Shown: positions 24,401 to 32,750, counted from the first letter of the stretch. The stretch is DNA of 37,304 bases from a bacterium (GCA_025774605.1 JALGVR010000010.1:1-37304); one strand, 5' to 3'. Numbers and translations: made by a program. Notes: generated by a model from the letters alone, not told the origin.

Positions 24401-24868
24401 GCCGTCGAGGGCGTTCTCGAGCGGGATGCCGGCAAGGTCTGCGACGGCGAGATACAGCGACCGGCGTGCCAACTCCTCTGACATCAGGTTCCTGTGCCTT
24501 GCGTGGGGTTGGTTGACCTGGAGGGCGTTGAGCAGCCGGTCCCGTATCCTGTCCGGAGCGGATTGGCCGAGTTTAAGCGCCCACCATTCTTCAGCGAAGC
24601 GACCGCGTCTGAGACGCGGGTTGCGTTTAACCGTTATAATTGTGAAGAGCAGGAAGGCGACCGAGAGCAAAGCCATGCCGGCGAGCAGCAGCGACCTTGT
24701 GCCGGGCGGCAGCCTGAGACCGGATTCCACACCGGTCCCGACTGTCCAGACGAGAACGGCCAGCGCCAGTGCGCGCAGCAACCCGGCGGTCAGGTCGATC
24801 CGGAATTGGGAACGCCTCAGTTGGTCGAGCGTGCGGCGGGCGTATTCGATGTCTTTGACCGGATTCAT
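21500..24868 (-). CDS. DUF4175-family membrane and coiled-coil protein
   Basis: This is a 1122-residue protein. Two membrane segments lie near residues 28-45 and 58-80, and a third near 167-186 (LVVLACSALITILLFAVFPA). A periplasmic Ig-like beta region follows (about 195-500), then a very long charged coiled-coil (about 520-930; EQAQRTLEEARNLREKISEL and similar). A Met/Gln/Gly-rich segment (QSMMMPGGEGQQMMPGGEQL, then QQRSLQQQMQQL) and a basic helical tail end the protein. This layout is that of DUF4175 proteins, whose function is unknown and which often lie near DUF4159, MoxR and vWA genes. The ATG overlaps the DUF4159 stop by 4 bases, so the two are translationally coupled. It is convergent with the DUF4398 lipoprotein gene. 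Confidence 0.85.
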   Translation of the reverse strand: MNPVKDIEYARRTLDQLRRSQFRIDLTAGLLRALALAVLVWTVGTGVESGLRLPPGTRSLLLAGMALLSVAFLLFTIITVKRNPRLRRGRFAEEWWALKLGQSAPDRIRDRLLNALQVNQPHARHRNLMSEELARRSLYLAVADLAGIPLENALDGSPRRRSLVVLACSALITILLFAVFPASYPSAAGRLAHPRTMFAVPPPFSLSIEPSGGWAYRGEPLAFTVSATGLAPDEADFVYRFEDGLERSNRIRIKEGHGEIKFDGFPASISYLARRGGIASREYHLDIIARPQVAELGYRLFPPQYSRLPMVLGRENVGDVEALPGSRLQLTVRATKQLAQGWIAFMRAGSDSSSVDSLPLNVSGQTCTGRLRIMREGSYRIRLVDSDGHENRDPISYRVRLLSDSPPLVRITHPAEDVALGDDMRLQLLVEADDDYGISRGQLAYRLMSQDSVVNRFPLEFAPRNAQAATAEYIWDMSDMPLFPGDVLEYWATAWDNDLINGPKRSESERRLVRLPSVEEIIASVEQSEEAGIEQAQRTLEEARNLREKISELVDELHRNPEFDWEKGREIKEAVDQQGDLKQQVEELSRRIDDLVEQLDKHDLTTLETLEKYQELQNLIAEIATPELMEAMDRLREAMDSQDPDKVRQALEEFDIGSQEFLERIERSISIFKQLQLERKMDELTRLTEELLHQQEDILERMDDLTDEELADRASALVNPMNAINENMKETAKLAELAGEATLAAQLDSLSKLSAERDISGGMRRAAESFAQHVKPEGRASGEQVARDLAELSSGLRQSSSDLKERRKAQLAHELRRITEELLYVSRSQEELSSESSRIETRSPRYRNLAGRQEDVRLALQGVISRLFELSRETFFITPDLGASLGKAIDELDRALVGFSDRTPRSVVSPQQKALGEINRSALKILNILAKLESASSSTGYEEMIEQLSQMAQSQQCLNDQSMMMPGGEGQQMMPGGEQLARMAAQQRSLQQQMQQLSEKGQGMKDILGDLEEIAGSMGEVADDLEDRQIDERTRRLQRQIVSRLLDATRSVKEKEYSRRRESRTGRDLTRKSPPALLPDQDKDKLRRDLLRAFQEGYTKDYRQLIRNYFQALERSAEKTSR

Positions 24869-25575
24869 TCACCGCCCATCAATCGCCAGATTACTATGTT
24901 GGCGCCCATCTTCAACGCCGTCAGCCTCTTTTCGGGCGGGTCGTTGTGAACGTCGGGGTCCTCCCAGCCGTCGCCGAGATCGGACTGGTAGGTATAATAG
25001 ACCACCAGACGTCCGTCCAAAAACAGCCCCAGACCCTGGGCGGGTTTCCCGTCATGTTCATGTATCTTGGGCGGTCCCGACGGAAAGTTGAAATGACTGT
25101 GATAGATGGGATGATTAAAGGGCAGATCGACGAATTCCGCTTCCGGCAGGACGCGCTTCATCTCCCGGCGGAAGGAGTTGTCCATGCCGTAGTTGTCGTC
25201 CGCGTGCAGAAAGCCGCCCGCGGCGAAATAGGCCCTCAGGTGTTCGATCTCCCGTTCGGTGAAACGTATGTTTCCGTGTCCGTTCAGGTAGAGATAGGGG
25301 TGGCTGAACAGCCGCGGGCTCGAGAGTTCAACCACGTCTTCGTCGGATGCGGTCATCACCCCGGTCTGCTTCCTGATGAATTTGAGGAGATTGGGAATCG
25401 ATGACGGGTTGGAATACCAGTCTCCGCCGCCGCCGTACTTCACCCTGGCGATGTGGAACGTATCGTCCGGATTGGTTGATTCAGCCGTCAGACGATGAGG
25501 GGTTATGGACAGGAGGCTTATTGTCAGCAACCATAAAAGGAGAAACGGGGCATATTTCACCTGGCGAAGCGGCAC
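24865..25575 (-). CDS. DUF4159-family periplasmic protein
   Basis: A 236-residue protein with a signal peptide (FLLLWLLTISLLSITPHRLT) and a DUF4159 domain: FHIARVKYGGGGDWYSNPSS, RLFSHPYLYLNGHGNIRFTE, LRAYFAAGGFLHADDNYG and a C-terminal KRLTALKMGANIVIWRLMGG. The domain resembles a glutamine-amidotransferase-like flavodoxin fold (established for the family); no enzyme activity is known. The GTG at 25575 is used; a second GTG 5 codons later (25560) would also keep the signal peptide, and neither has a clear ribosome site. It is coupled to the downstream DUF4175 gene by a 4-base overlap. Confidence 0.87.
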   Translation of the reverse strand: MPLRQVKYAPFLLLWLLTISLLSITPHRLTAESTNPDDTFHIARVKYGGGGDWYSNPSSIPNLLKFIRKQTGVMTASDEDVVELSSPRLFSHPYLYLNGHGNIRFTEREIEHLRAYFAAGGFLHADDNYGMDNSFRREMKRVLPEAEFVDLPFNHPIYHSHFNFPSGPPKIHEHDGKPAQGLGLFLDGRLVVYYTYQSDLGDGWEDPDVHNDPPEKRLTALKMGANIVIWRLMGGE

Positions 25576-25605
25576 CTTAGTCGTCGTATTTAATATCAGG
25601 ATAAT

Positions 25606-25635
25606 CCGCCGCCCGGTTGATCTCAGGGGCGGCGG
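25606..25635 (-). terminator. GC-rich hairpin after the Wzc-type kinase gene
   Basis: Perfect 9-base arms (CCGCCGCCC / GGGCGGCGG) with a 12-base loop begin 21 bases after the kinase stop codon. Only ATTATCC follows, not a T-run, so it may be a weak terminator or a stabilising 3' stem. Confidence 0.5.
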
Positions 25636-25655
25636 CAGGAAAAGTCGTATAATCC

Positions 25656-28016
25656 TTATACTACGTCGGATTCGGTTGGTTCCGGCTCCTTGGGCTCTGA
25701 TTTCTTCCGCTTCCTCTTTTTAACCTGCTCATCCTCATCTTTCTCCTCGGAATCCTGGTAATATGAGTAGTAGTAGTAGTGATAGCCGCCGCTGTAATAG
25801 CCGTAGGAATGATAGCGGTGGTAAAGATAATAGTAACCGTATCCGTAACGGAAACTGGCGTAGTTCACAATCACACCGTGAACCTCGACGTTCACCCGAT
25901 TCAACAGGCTTAAGGAGTGTTCGAGAACGTTCAGCTTTGTCAACTCCGCCCGGACTATGTATATCATACCACCGACCAGGTTTGCCAGATTTCTTGAATC
26001 CATGCAAGGCGTAACGGGTGGTGTATCGAAGAGTATTATCTCAAACAACGGCGAGATCTCGTCCATGAACTGACGCATCTTGTGCGAAGAGAGAAGATCA
26101 GCAGGGTTGTTCGCTTTTGCTCCGGCGGGGATCAGGTACAGATTCTCAACATTTCCATCCGGTACAATTATATCATCAACATTGATATTTCCGAACAGGT
26201 AGTCCGTGATGCCGGGTGTGCGATCGATACCGACCATTTTGTGCAACGAGGCGCGTCGCAGGTCGGCATCGACAATCAGCGTCTTGGTGCCGCCCTGCGC
26301 AAAGGACACACCCAGATTGTATGTTGTCAGCGACTTGCCCTCTCCCGCCACCGCGCTTGAAATCACGAACGCCTTCTGCTGGCGTTCGCGCGCCGTGAAC
26401 AGCACCGATGTTCTGATCGAACGATAGGCTTCGGAAACCGGTGAAGATTCCGAGTGGAAGCTCAGCAGGGTCGAGTTTACCTGACCGTTGCCCTCGGCGG
26501 GAAGAAGCATCTGTTTATGCTGTCGCGTGCGCAGTCCGCGCAGGTTGAGCACCGGGATTGAGCCGTAGACCGGAAGGTTGAACTTCGAGGCGATGTCGAT
26601 TTCACCCTGAACGGTATTATCGAACAGGTCGACCATGTACGCCAGCCCGAAGCCGAGAACCAGGGCGATCAGGAACGCCGCCGCCAGCTTCTGCCCGCGA
26701 TTCTGAGGTATCGGCTTGTTTGGGATCCGCGGCTCGTCAATAACCTTCACTCCGCCGCTCTCGGCGGCCATCTCAATCCGGATCGTCTCGTGTTTCTCGA
26801 TCAGTATATCGATGGCCTTCTGCAGAACGTTCTTGGCGCGCGATATATTGAAGTACTCCAGGATGTCCTGTGAAAGATTGGGGTGTTCCTTGATATAACG
26901 ATTGATCGCCGATTCGTAATAGGCAACCTGAACCTCGGAATGCTCAAAGTCTATCAGCCATCCTTCGAGCTGACTCTCAAGTTTTTTTAGCGAAATCCGC
27001 GAGGTTGCACTAATATCCTCCATCCCGTTTTCAGGGGTATACATCTGGTTGATAAGATCCGATAACACCTGCTTTCGTTCAACCTGCAGATTGTTGAACT
27101 TGAGGCTGTCCAGTGTTGTGGCCAGCGATCCCTCGATCAGTTCACTCAAACGGTTGTTGAGGTCATCAAGCCGGGATCGCAGCATTCTTATCTGATCCAC
27201 ACGCGTGTCCCTTGTGCCGTTCAGGGAATTGCTCAGTCTCTGTTCGATCTGCTGGCTGTATGTGTCGATCTGAAGCTTGGCGAGATCGCGCCGCGTCTTG
27301 GCTTCGGTCAGTTGACGTTCCAGGTTTAAGAGATCGTTGCTGATGCCGCCGATTATATCTTCTTCATCAAGCGTCAGGCGTCGATCGGTCAGGAAGGCTT
27401 GAATCTCCGCCTCACGCTGGCTTAACTTGTCGTTCAGCTTTGACAGCTGAGTTTCAATGAACTCGGCGACGAGTTGGGCATCGCTGCGACGGAGCTTGAC
27501 GCTCAGGTCCTCGAAGCTCGCCACCGCCGCTTCGGCGAGAAACTTGGCAAATTCGGGCGAATTGGATTCCGCCTTCAGGTCAAGAAAGGAGTTTGTCCGC
27601 GCCTTGCGTTTGTATGTAACGTCCTGGCGCACCACCTTCTCGATGGAATCGGCGGGGAGGTGCGGATAGGCTTCCCGCACGCGTCGCTGGATGTCGGCGC
27701 GATAGGCGTAGCTGTCCAACAGATAAAAATATAATTCCTCTCCGCTCCAACGCCGCAATGCGTCGGTTCCCACCGAGCTTATCAGTCCCGGTATGTTGTC
27801 GGTGGCGATCGAGACTATCGCCACCGAGCTGTAGCGGGGAACCTGGCTGTACAGGAAAAAGATGATCGGGATCATCACCAGGAATATCGAGCCGATGCTT
27901 AGCCACGGCCGCTTGAGAATCGCCAGAATTATCGGCAGAAATATTGAGCGGGCCGTGACACGCGCTTCAGGGGAAATTACATCTTCGTAAGCTATGTCTT
28001 GATTATCGTAAGGCAT
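25656..28016 (-). CDS. Wzc-type polysaccharide co-polymerase / BY-kinase with tyrosine-rich tail
   Basis: This 786-residue inner-membrane protein controls polymerisation and export of an extracellular polysaccharide. It has a Wzz-like domain starting with membrane segment 1 (about 38-57), periplasmic coiled-coil (about 170-430), and membrane segment 2 (LAAAFLIALVLGFGLAYMVD, about 442-461). A cytoplasmic BY-kinase follows with Walker A (SSAVAGEGKSLTTYNLGVSF, near 551-570), Walker A' (TLIVDADLRRASL) and Walker B (IILFDTPPV). The C-terminus has 17 tyrosines in about 35 residues (from RYGYGYYYLYHRY to HYYYYSYYQD), then a Lys/Glu/Pro tail. BY-kinases autophosphorylate a C-terminal Tyr cluster; this one is unusually dense. 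It lies downstream of the Wza-type gene. Confidence 0.93.
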   Translation of the reverse strand: MPYDNQDIAYEDVISPEARVTARSIFLPIILAILKRPWLSIGSIFLVMIPIIFFLYSQVPRYSSVAIVSIATDNIPGLISSVGTDALRRWSGEELYFYLLDSYAYRADIQRRVREAYPHLPADSIEKVVRQDVTYKRKARTNSFLDLKAESNSPEFAKFLAEAAVASFEDLSVKLRRSDAQLVAEFIETQLSKLNDKLSQREAEIQAFLTDRRLTLDEEDIIGGISNDLLNLERQLTEAKTRRDLAKLQIDTYSQQIEQRLSNSLNGTRDTRVDQIRMLRSRLDDLNNRLSELIEGSLATTLDSLKFNNLQVERKQVLSDLINQMYTPENGMEDISATSRISLKKLESQLEGWLIDFEHSEVQVAYYESAINRYIKEHPNLSQDILEYFNISRAKNVLQKAIDILIEKHETIRIEMAAESGGVKVIDEPRIPNKPIPQNRGQKLAAAFLIALVLGFGLAYMVDLFDNTVQGEIDIASKFNLPVYGSIPVLNLRGLRTRQHKQMLLPAEGNGQVNSTLLSFHSESSPVSEAYRSIRTSVLFTARERQQKAFVISSAVAGEGKSLTTYNLGVSFAQGGTKTLIVDADLRRASLHKMVGIDRTPGITDYLFGNINVDDIIVPDGNVENLYLIPAGAKANNPADLLSSHKMRQFMDEISPLFEIILFDTPPVTPCMDSRNLANLVGGMIYIVRAELTKLNVLEHSLSLLNRVNVEVHGVIVNYASFRYGYGYYYLYHRYHSYGYYSGGYHYYYYSYYQDSEEKDEDEQVKKRKRKKSEPKEPEPTESDVV

Positions 28017-28041
28017 ATTCTGTAACCTTGAACGCCCGCGG

Positions 28042-28067
28042 CAAGTTTATCACCTGTGTGATACTTG
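28042..28067. repeat. Inverted repeat between wza-type and wzc-type genes
   Basis: CAAG-tt-TATCAC / GTGATA-CTTG with a CTGT loop: an interrupted 10-pair hairpin in the 127-base gap. It could be an operator or an mRNA hairpin that tunes the downstream gene; there is no T-run. The rest of the gap shows no clear promoter. Confidence 0.4.
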
Positions 28068-28143
28068 TGCCGTCAGGGATTGTAAAGTTATACGCAGCAA
28101 AACCTGTAAACCGCAGCGAACGACTTGAACCGCGTTGAATTCA

Positions 28144-29073
28144 CTAATGCAAATACCTGTCAAGGATGAAAATCGAGGTGGCAAAATATATGATATCGCG
28201 CCAGCGGGAAATCCACAACCAGATATCCCGCCATTCCGCCTTCTGGGGTACGATGATCACGTCGCCGAAGGAGATTTCCGGCAGATCTTGATATCGACCG
28301 CTCTGGATCAGCTCATGGACATTGACAACGTTCCTCACTGACCGCCCGCTGACATTGGTGATGTGTATCACCCGCTTGGCGTCAGCCTGTCTGCTCATGC
28401 CGCCCGCCTTCTGGATGATGTCCATCAGGTCGTCCCCATCCTCGACTACGTAAAACCCGGGATCGTGCACCGAACCGAGAACCCTGACGTTTATGTCGAT
28501 CCTCTGATACGGAATGATGATTATATCACCGTCCTCGACATCGGGGGGCAGCATCAGGCTGTCCTGCTTGAAATAGTCCTTCAAGTTGATGATGAGATCG
28601 GCTTGATTTCCATCGCCGGCGCGCAGGATACGCACGTGTCTGTAGTCGGCGTTTTCAGCCGGTCCGCCCGCCATGGTCAACGCCTGCTGGACGTTTACCC
28701 GGCCTTCAATCTCATAGCTTCCCGGTCGCTGTATCTCGCCGAATACCTGGAACTTGACGATTTTATGCTCGGAAATCATGACAAAGATGTCGGGCTCCAA
28801 CTCGAAACGCAGCAAAACGGAATGCAGCAGATCCTTAAGATCGTCAACTGTCAATCCGTCGATGGGGATACCCGCCAGCAGCGGATATTCAATCGTTCCG
28901 TCCTGGAGAACCTTGAATCCCCCCGTAAATTCCGGGTGACCGGAGACGGTGATTTTTACCACGTGCCCCGGGTTTATCCTCTCAACAGCCAGGGTGGACC
29001 GGGTGCCTGACACCAGAAATAACAGCAGCAGGAACCACCACAATCGGACCCGGCAGGCGAAGTTAAAGCTCAT
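28144..29073 (-). CDS. Wza-type polysaccharide export protein
   Basis: A 309-residue periplasmic/outer-membrane export component. The signal peptide (RLWWFLLLLFLVSGTRSTLA) has no lipobox Cys, unlike E. coli Wza. The Poly_export domain follows (PGHVVKITVSGHPEFTGGFK, then VLQDGTIEYPLLAGIPIDG), then two SLBB domains (KFQVFGEIQRPGSYEIEGRV and NVRVLGSVHDPGFYVVEDGD). The C-terminus ends in an aromatic segment (WISRWRDIIYFATSIFILDR) that may be the outer-membrane-spanning helix. It is transcribed before the Wzc-type gene, the usual pairing. Other biosynthesis genes for the polysaccharide are not adjacent; the GT4 and GT-C genes further right may or may not belong. Confidence 0.92.
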   Translation of the reverse strand: MSFNFACRVRLWWFLLLLFLVSGTRSTLAVERINPGHVVKITVSGHPEFTGGFKVLQDGTIEYPLLAGIPIDGLTVDDLKDLLHSVLLRFELEPDIFVMISEHKIVKFQVFGEIQRPGSYEIEGRVNVQQALTMAGGPAENADYRHVRILRAGDGNQADLIINLKDYFKQDSLMLPPDVEDGDIIIIPYQRIDINVRVLGSVHDPGFYVVEDGDDLMDIIQKAGGMSRQADAKRVIHITNVSGRSVRNVVNVHELIQSGRYQDLPEISFGDVIIVPQKAEWRDIWLWISRWRDIIYFATSIFILDRYLH

Positions 29074-29412
29074 TAAAGTATGGAATTACCGATTATGTTT
29101 AAGCTGAAAATCGATAGAAACCGCTGAACCGGCGGTTTGAAGATCCTTATCGAAATATTTACAAACTCAAAATATAATACTATAGCATAGATTGTAAACA
29201 GTTTTTTCGTAAATAATCTCAAAAACTGAAATGAATCTGTGCAAAAACATGTAAAGACCACCATTCAGGGTAAAATAAAAGTCCGTTTTAATAATCCCGT
29301 CACTAAGAGTTTATATTTTCGTCATACGTCTGTTTATGTTTGTCTGCCCTGAAGCGGTTGTCGTCGAATCCGGACCGGATCGGAAGTTCCGCGATCTGAT
29401 CCCGCGCCTTTT
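29074..29412. other. AT-rich intergenic region upstream of the export genes
   Basis: About 340 bases, clearly more AT-rich than the genes around it, between the permease stop and the Wza-type start on the same strand. It very likely holds the promoter of the export operon, but I cannot pick a confident -35/-10 pair (TATAGTATTATA-like sequence near 29170-29190 on the minus strand is a candidate). A small hairpin AAACCGC/GCGGTTT lies at 29118-29138. Confidence 0.5.
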
Positions 29413-30705
29413 TTACCCGGGCACCAGGAACGACAGCCCATCGGCGAAGTGAATCACGACCAGAGCCACCAGCGCGAACAACGCCACGAAGGGCAGGCAT
29501 CTCCTAACCACCAGCAGATAGTTGTCCACTCCGGCGACCTGCGACGCAAACCTGGCTTCTATGGCGCTTGGCAGCATGACGTCACCCAATCCGGCAAGCA
29601 GGGCGATTCCGGAGCACAGGACGATTTCGTTGCGCCCCAGCAGCGCCAGCAGAAACGGGATGCCGAACACCATCGCCGAGGCGAACGCCGATACGCCGCC
29701 AAAGACCGGCAGGCTGATCAACAAGCCCAGGTAGGTGAGCGCTATCGGCAGTGACAGCACCGTCACCACCAGCAAGCCCCTCACGCCGGTCAGCGTCATC
29801 ACCTGAAGAAACATGCCGATCCCGGCCAGAAGTCCCAGTACGGGCAATCCGGTCAACAGGGCTCGGTAGGCAGCCTTCGCCGGGTAAACCTTCTCACCGA
29901 AGAACAGACCGGTTATGCCGCCGATTACGAAGATCAGCGGTATGCCGATATCTGGAACCACACCCGGCAGCGTCCTGACGGCAGTCATCAATATGAAGAC
30001 CACCAGCAGGGGGATGAACAGCGTCCATGGGACCGCATGCTTCCCTTGCGTCTTCTGCGGCGGCAGGGTCTGCAGATCGGCTCTCTTCAGGTAGGGATAG
30101 CCGAGGGTGAAGGCGACGAAAAACGCCAGTGGGAAAGCGATGAAGGCGAGCGGACCTTCGAAGCCGATGTAGGGCATGTCCACGCCCTGTCCGATGAGCA
30201 TCGCCAGCAGGTTGATCGGTGGCGCCATCATGCCCATGATGGAGATCAGCGCAACCATCGCTCCCGTGGTGACCCTCGGCATGCCCAGCGTCATCAGGAT
30301 CGGCGCCATCAGTGCGCCGGTGGTCAGCACCGAGGTGGTGGTTATCCCCGTCAACATCGCCGGAAACATGATGAAGATCGTAACGACCATGGCCAGCAGG
30401 GCGGGCCTGGGCGCGAAAGCGCGGATGATCAGATCGGCAAGCGCCTGCAACGCGCCGTTCTCTTGGATGACCCGCATGAAGAACATCGCGGTGAAGATGA
30501 TCATCATCGGGTCGAAGTAGGTGAATGCGCCCTCGACCAGGTGCCTGACCGGTATGCCGCTGCCGCTGACCAGACCGCCGAGGATTGCGCCTATCATCAG
30601 TGAGACGCCGATCGGCTGGCGGCGTATGAATGACAGCAGAATGAAAGTCGCTGTCATGACACCGAAGATCAGCCATCCGGTGGAGAATATATTGTATCCT
30701 GGCAT
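29413..30705 (-). CDS. Ion-transporter-superfamily permease (TRAP DctM-like)
   Basis: A 430-residue polytopic membrane protein with about 12 hydrophobic segments. The arrangement and the MGMMAPPINLLAMLIGQGVD loop resemble the large permease (DctM) of TRAP transporters and related ion-transporter families. No TRAP small permease or binding protein gene adjoins it, so it may be a single-component carrier. The internal TGITTTSVLTTGALMAPILM segment would be the first discontinuous, substrate-site hairpin by analogy. The start is 38 bases after the gamma-glutamyltransferase stop, on the same strand, so one operon is likely. The substrate is unknown; amino acids, dicarboxylates or a gamma-glutamyl breakdown product would fit the neighbour. 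Confidence 0.7.
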   Translation of the reverse strand: MPGYNIFSTGWLIFGVMTATFILLSFIRRQPIGVSLMIGAILGGLVSGSGIPVRHLVEGAFTYFDPMMIIFTAMFFMRVIQENGALQALADLIIRAFAPRPALLAMVVTIFIMFPAMLTGITTTSVLTTGALMAPILMTLGMPRVTTGAMVALISIMGMMAPPINLLAMLIGQGVDMPYIGFEGPLAFIAFPLAFFVAFTLGYPYLKRADLQTLPPQKTQGKHAVPWTLFIPLLVVFILMTAVRTLPGVVPDIGIPLIFVIGGITGLFFGEKVYPAKAAYRALLTGLPVLGLLAGIGMFLQVMTLTGVRGLLVVTVLSLPIALTYLGLLISLPVFGGVSAFASAMVFGIPFLLALLGRNEIVLCSGIALLAGLGDVMLPSAIEARFASQVAGVDNYLLVVRRCLPFVALFALVALVVIHFADGLSFLVPG

Positions 30706-30743
30706 ATTGATTTTTCAGCAGCCGGTTGTCATCGATGGCGCGA

Positions 30744-32543
30744 TCAGTAGCCCTGCGCCTGTCCGCCGCGCCGCTTGTCCGCCGCGCCGCAGATCTGACG
30801 GCATAGCGGAGGCAGTGCGATCCCGTGCGCGCCGCCGAAATAGGTGCTGTAAGGCCCCGCCAGGTGTAACTGGTATCCGTCTTTCCGCAACCGTTTCAAT
30901 AATTTCTTGTCGACGCGGTTTTCGATTACGAGGTGATTCATGACCGGGAAGAAGCGGGGATAGTCGATGGCGCCGGAGATGTCGAGGTCGAAGTCGATTA
31001 TATCCACGACGATCTGCGCCACAGCCGCGACGATGCGGCTGCCCCCGGGCGTTCCGATCGCCAGGACGGGCTTGCCGTCCCTGAGCATGATCAGCGGCGT
31101 CATGTTGGAGCGCGGTCGTTTGCGGCCCCTGATGTAATTGAGCGTATCCAGTGGTATGGGTGATGCGTCATCGGTCGGCGGCAGGTTGAAATCCGCCATC
31201 TGGTTGTTGAGCAGCAGACCGGTGTTGCCTGCCATTACGCCCGCGCCGAAAAAGTAGTTGATCGATTGGGTGAGCGAAACCACGTTGCCCCAGCGGTCGA
31301 CGACGACCAGATGCGTTGTGTTGCCGTGATCGTCCCTGTCCGGATGCCCGACAGGGAGAGCCACACCGGCCCTGGCGTCAAGGCTGATTCCCTCTGCGGC
31401 GAGGGCGGCATGCTGATGGGTCAGCATGCGCTTCCAGTCGGTTCTGATGAACGATTGATCACAGACGAGGAACCTGGCGTCGGCGTAAGCCTGCTGAAGG
31501 CACTGAGACATCAGGTGTATCGACCGCGGATCGCCGATGCCGAAACCAGTTGCGCCGGTCTGCTCGAACAGGTTAAGGGCTTCGATCAGCGCCACCCCGC
31601 CGCGGCTGGGCGGCGGTACCGACAGCAACTCGTAGCCGTGATACTCGCCTTCGACGGGATCCGTGATCTCGCTGTGATAAAACTCGAGGTCTTCCAGTGT
31701 CATCGTTCCGCCGCCGGCGCCGACGGCCGCGACGATGGACTCCGCGATCGGTCCGCGGTAGAAAGAGCGCAAACCACGCTTGACGAGTGTGCGTAAGGTC
31801 CGGGCAAGGTTCGGCTGGCGGAGGATATCCCCGACTTCGCAGGGGACGCGAACCTCCGGGGCGACGCTGTCGGTGACGGTTCCTTCCCCGCTGGTATCAG
31901 CGACACTCAGCCTCTTCAGAAATGTGCGCGCCATGAGGCTGTCGGCGGTGATCTTCTCGTAGTTGCCGGCAATCTGACCGGCGAGGGTGGGATCAACCTG
32001 AAAGCCCTCTTCGGCGGCTTTAATGGCATCCCTTGCCAGCCGTTCGAGGGGCATGGTGTGCCAGTTGTCATAGAGTTCCGCCCATCCGGAAGCGGCTCCC
32101 GGCACGCAGACGGAGGTGGCGCCCGTCTTCAGCCGCAGGTGCATGGAGTCGAGAGGATCGCAGTAGAACGCGGGGTCGACACCCGCCGGAGCGCATTCCC
32201 GGTAGACAACCACCCGGGCATTTCCGTCGGCTGTCCTGACAAGCGCGAATCCGCCGCCGCCCAGCCCGGATGCGTGGGGTTCAACGACGTTGAGCATGAA
32301 CAACGCGGCAAGCGCGGCGTCGATCGCATTGCCTCCGTCCCGGAGAACCGAGACGCCCGCCTGGGCGGCAAGAGGATGAGCCGCCACGACCATGCCGTTG
32401 GACGCAGTGACGACCGGGGGCGCCGGTTCGAGGGGGGTGACCTGCCAGCGTGGACCACAACCGCCAGCGAACAATGCGGCTGTCGCGATAACCAGACCCG
32501 GCAACAAAAATGAGGATTTAATGGAATGACACTTGAAGATCAT
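30744..32543 (-). CDS. ggt: Gamma-glutamyltransferase, lipoprotein form
   Basis: This 599-residue enzyme cleaves gamma-glutamyl bonds (glutathione and gamma-glutamyl peptides). The N-terminus is a lipoprotein signal (LVIATAALFAGGC; Cys 29). Family motifs are present: GMVVAAHPLAAQAGVSVLRD, GGNAIDAALA, EPHASGLGGGGFALV, and the autocleavage/catalytic site HGNTTHLVVVDRWGNVVSLT with the nucleophile Thr at about 409. The downstream GNTGLLLNNQMADF and PGGSRI motifs complete the small subunit. Self-cleavage would give a large subunit of about 408 residues and a small one of about 190. It is predicted to act in the periplasm, membrane-anchored. Confidence 0.95.
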   Translation of the reverse strand: MIFKCHSIKSSFLLPGLVIATAALFAGGCGPRWQVTPLEPAPPVVTASNGMVVAAHPLAAQAGVSVLRDGGNAIDAALAALFMLNVVEPHASGLGGGGFALVRTADGNARVVVYRECAPAGVDPAFYCDPLDSMHLRLKTGATSVCVPGAASGWAELYDNWHTMPLERLARDAIKAAEEGFQVDPTLAGQIAGNYEKITADSLMARTFLKRLSVADTSGEGTVTDSVAPEVRVPCEVGDILRQPNLARTLRTLVKRGLRSFYRGPIAESIVAAVGAGGGTMTLEDLEFYHSEITDPVEGEYHGYELLSVPPPSRGGVALIEALNLFEQTGATGFGIGDPRSIHLMSQCLQQAYADARFLVCDQSFIRTDWKRMLTHQHAALAAEGISLDARAGVALPVGHPDRDDHGNTTHLVVVDRWGNVVSLTQSINYFFGAGVMAGNTGLLLNNQMADFNLPPTDDASPIPLDTLNYIRGRKRPRSNMTPLIMLRDGKPVLAIGTPGGSRIVAAVAQIVVDIIDFDLDISGAIDYPRFFPVMNHLVIENRVDKKLLKRLRKDGYQLHLAGPYSTYFGGAHGIALPPLCRQICGAADKRRGGQAQGY

Positions 32544-32594
32544 GAGCTTGTTTGAATAATTTGGGATTGATTGCTCTCTAAATCAGCCGTTTAA

Positions 32595-32621
32595 TTTATA
32601 CACTGGCGTCTTGAATAGCAA
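32595..32621 (-). promoter_or_regulatory. Possible promoter of the ggt-permease operon
   Basis: On the minus strand TTGCTA, 15 bases, TATAAA lies about 52 bases upstream of the ggt ATG. The -10 is good but the spacing is short, so this is only a candidate. Confidence 0.3.
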
Positions 32622-32710
32622 GGCTAATGGACGTCCGGTCAACGATCGGACTCTATAGTTCGTCAAACCTGCATTGTGAAAACCATCAAAATGGTTGCGG
32701 GAGTGTGGAA

Positions 32711-32716
32711 TATAAT
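32711..32716 (+). promoter_or_regulatory. Candidate -10 element (TATAAT) for the small membrane protein gene
   Basis: A perfect TATAAT in the divergent intergenic region, with no convincing -35 at 16-18 bases. A hairpin AACCAT-CAAA-ATGGTT (32681-32696) lies where a -35 or operator would be. If real, RNA would start near 32723, which excludes the upstream ATG at 32676 as the start of the next gene. Confidence 0.4.
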
Positions 32717-32750
32717 TTATCTTTACGGCAGGGTTCGATATTATCGACGG

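Noticed and set aside
29303-29412. A charged open frame just past the permease stop (AELPIRSGFDDNRFRADKHK) that looks protein-like.
   Set aside because: It has no start codon or ribosome site outside the permease gene and is in a different frame; a frameshifted permease tail cannot be excluded but is not supported.
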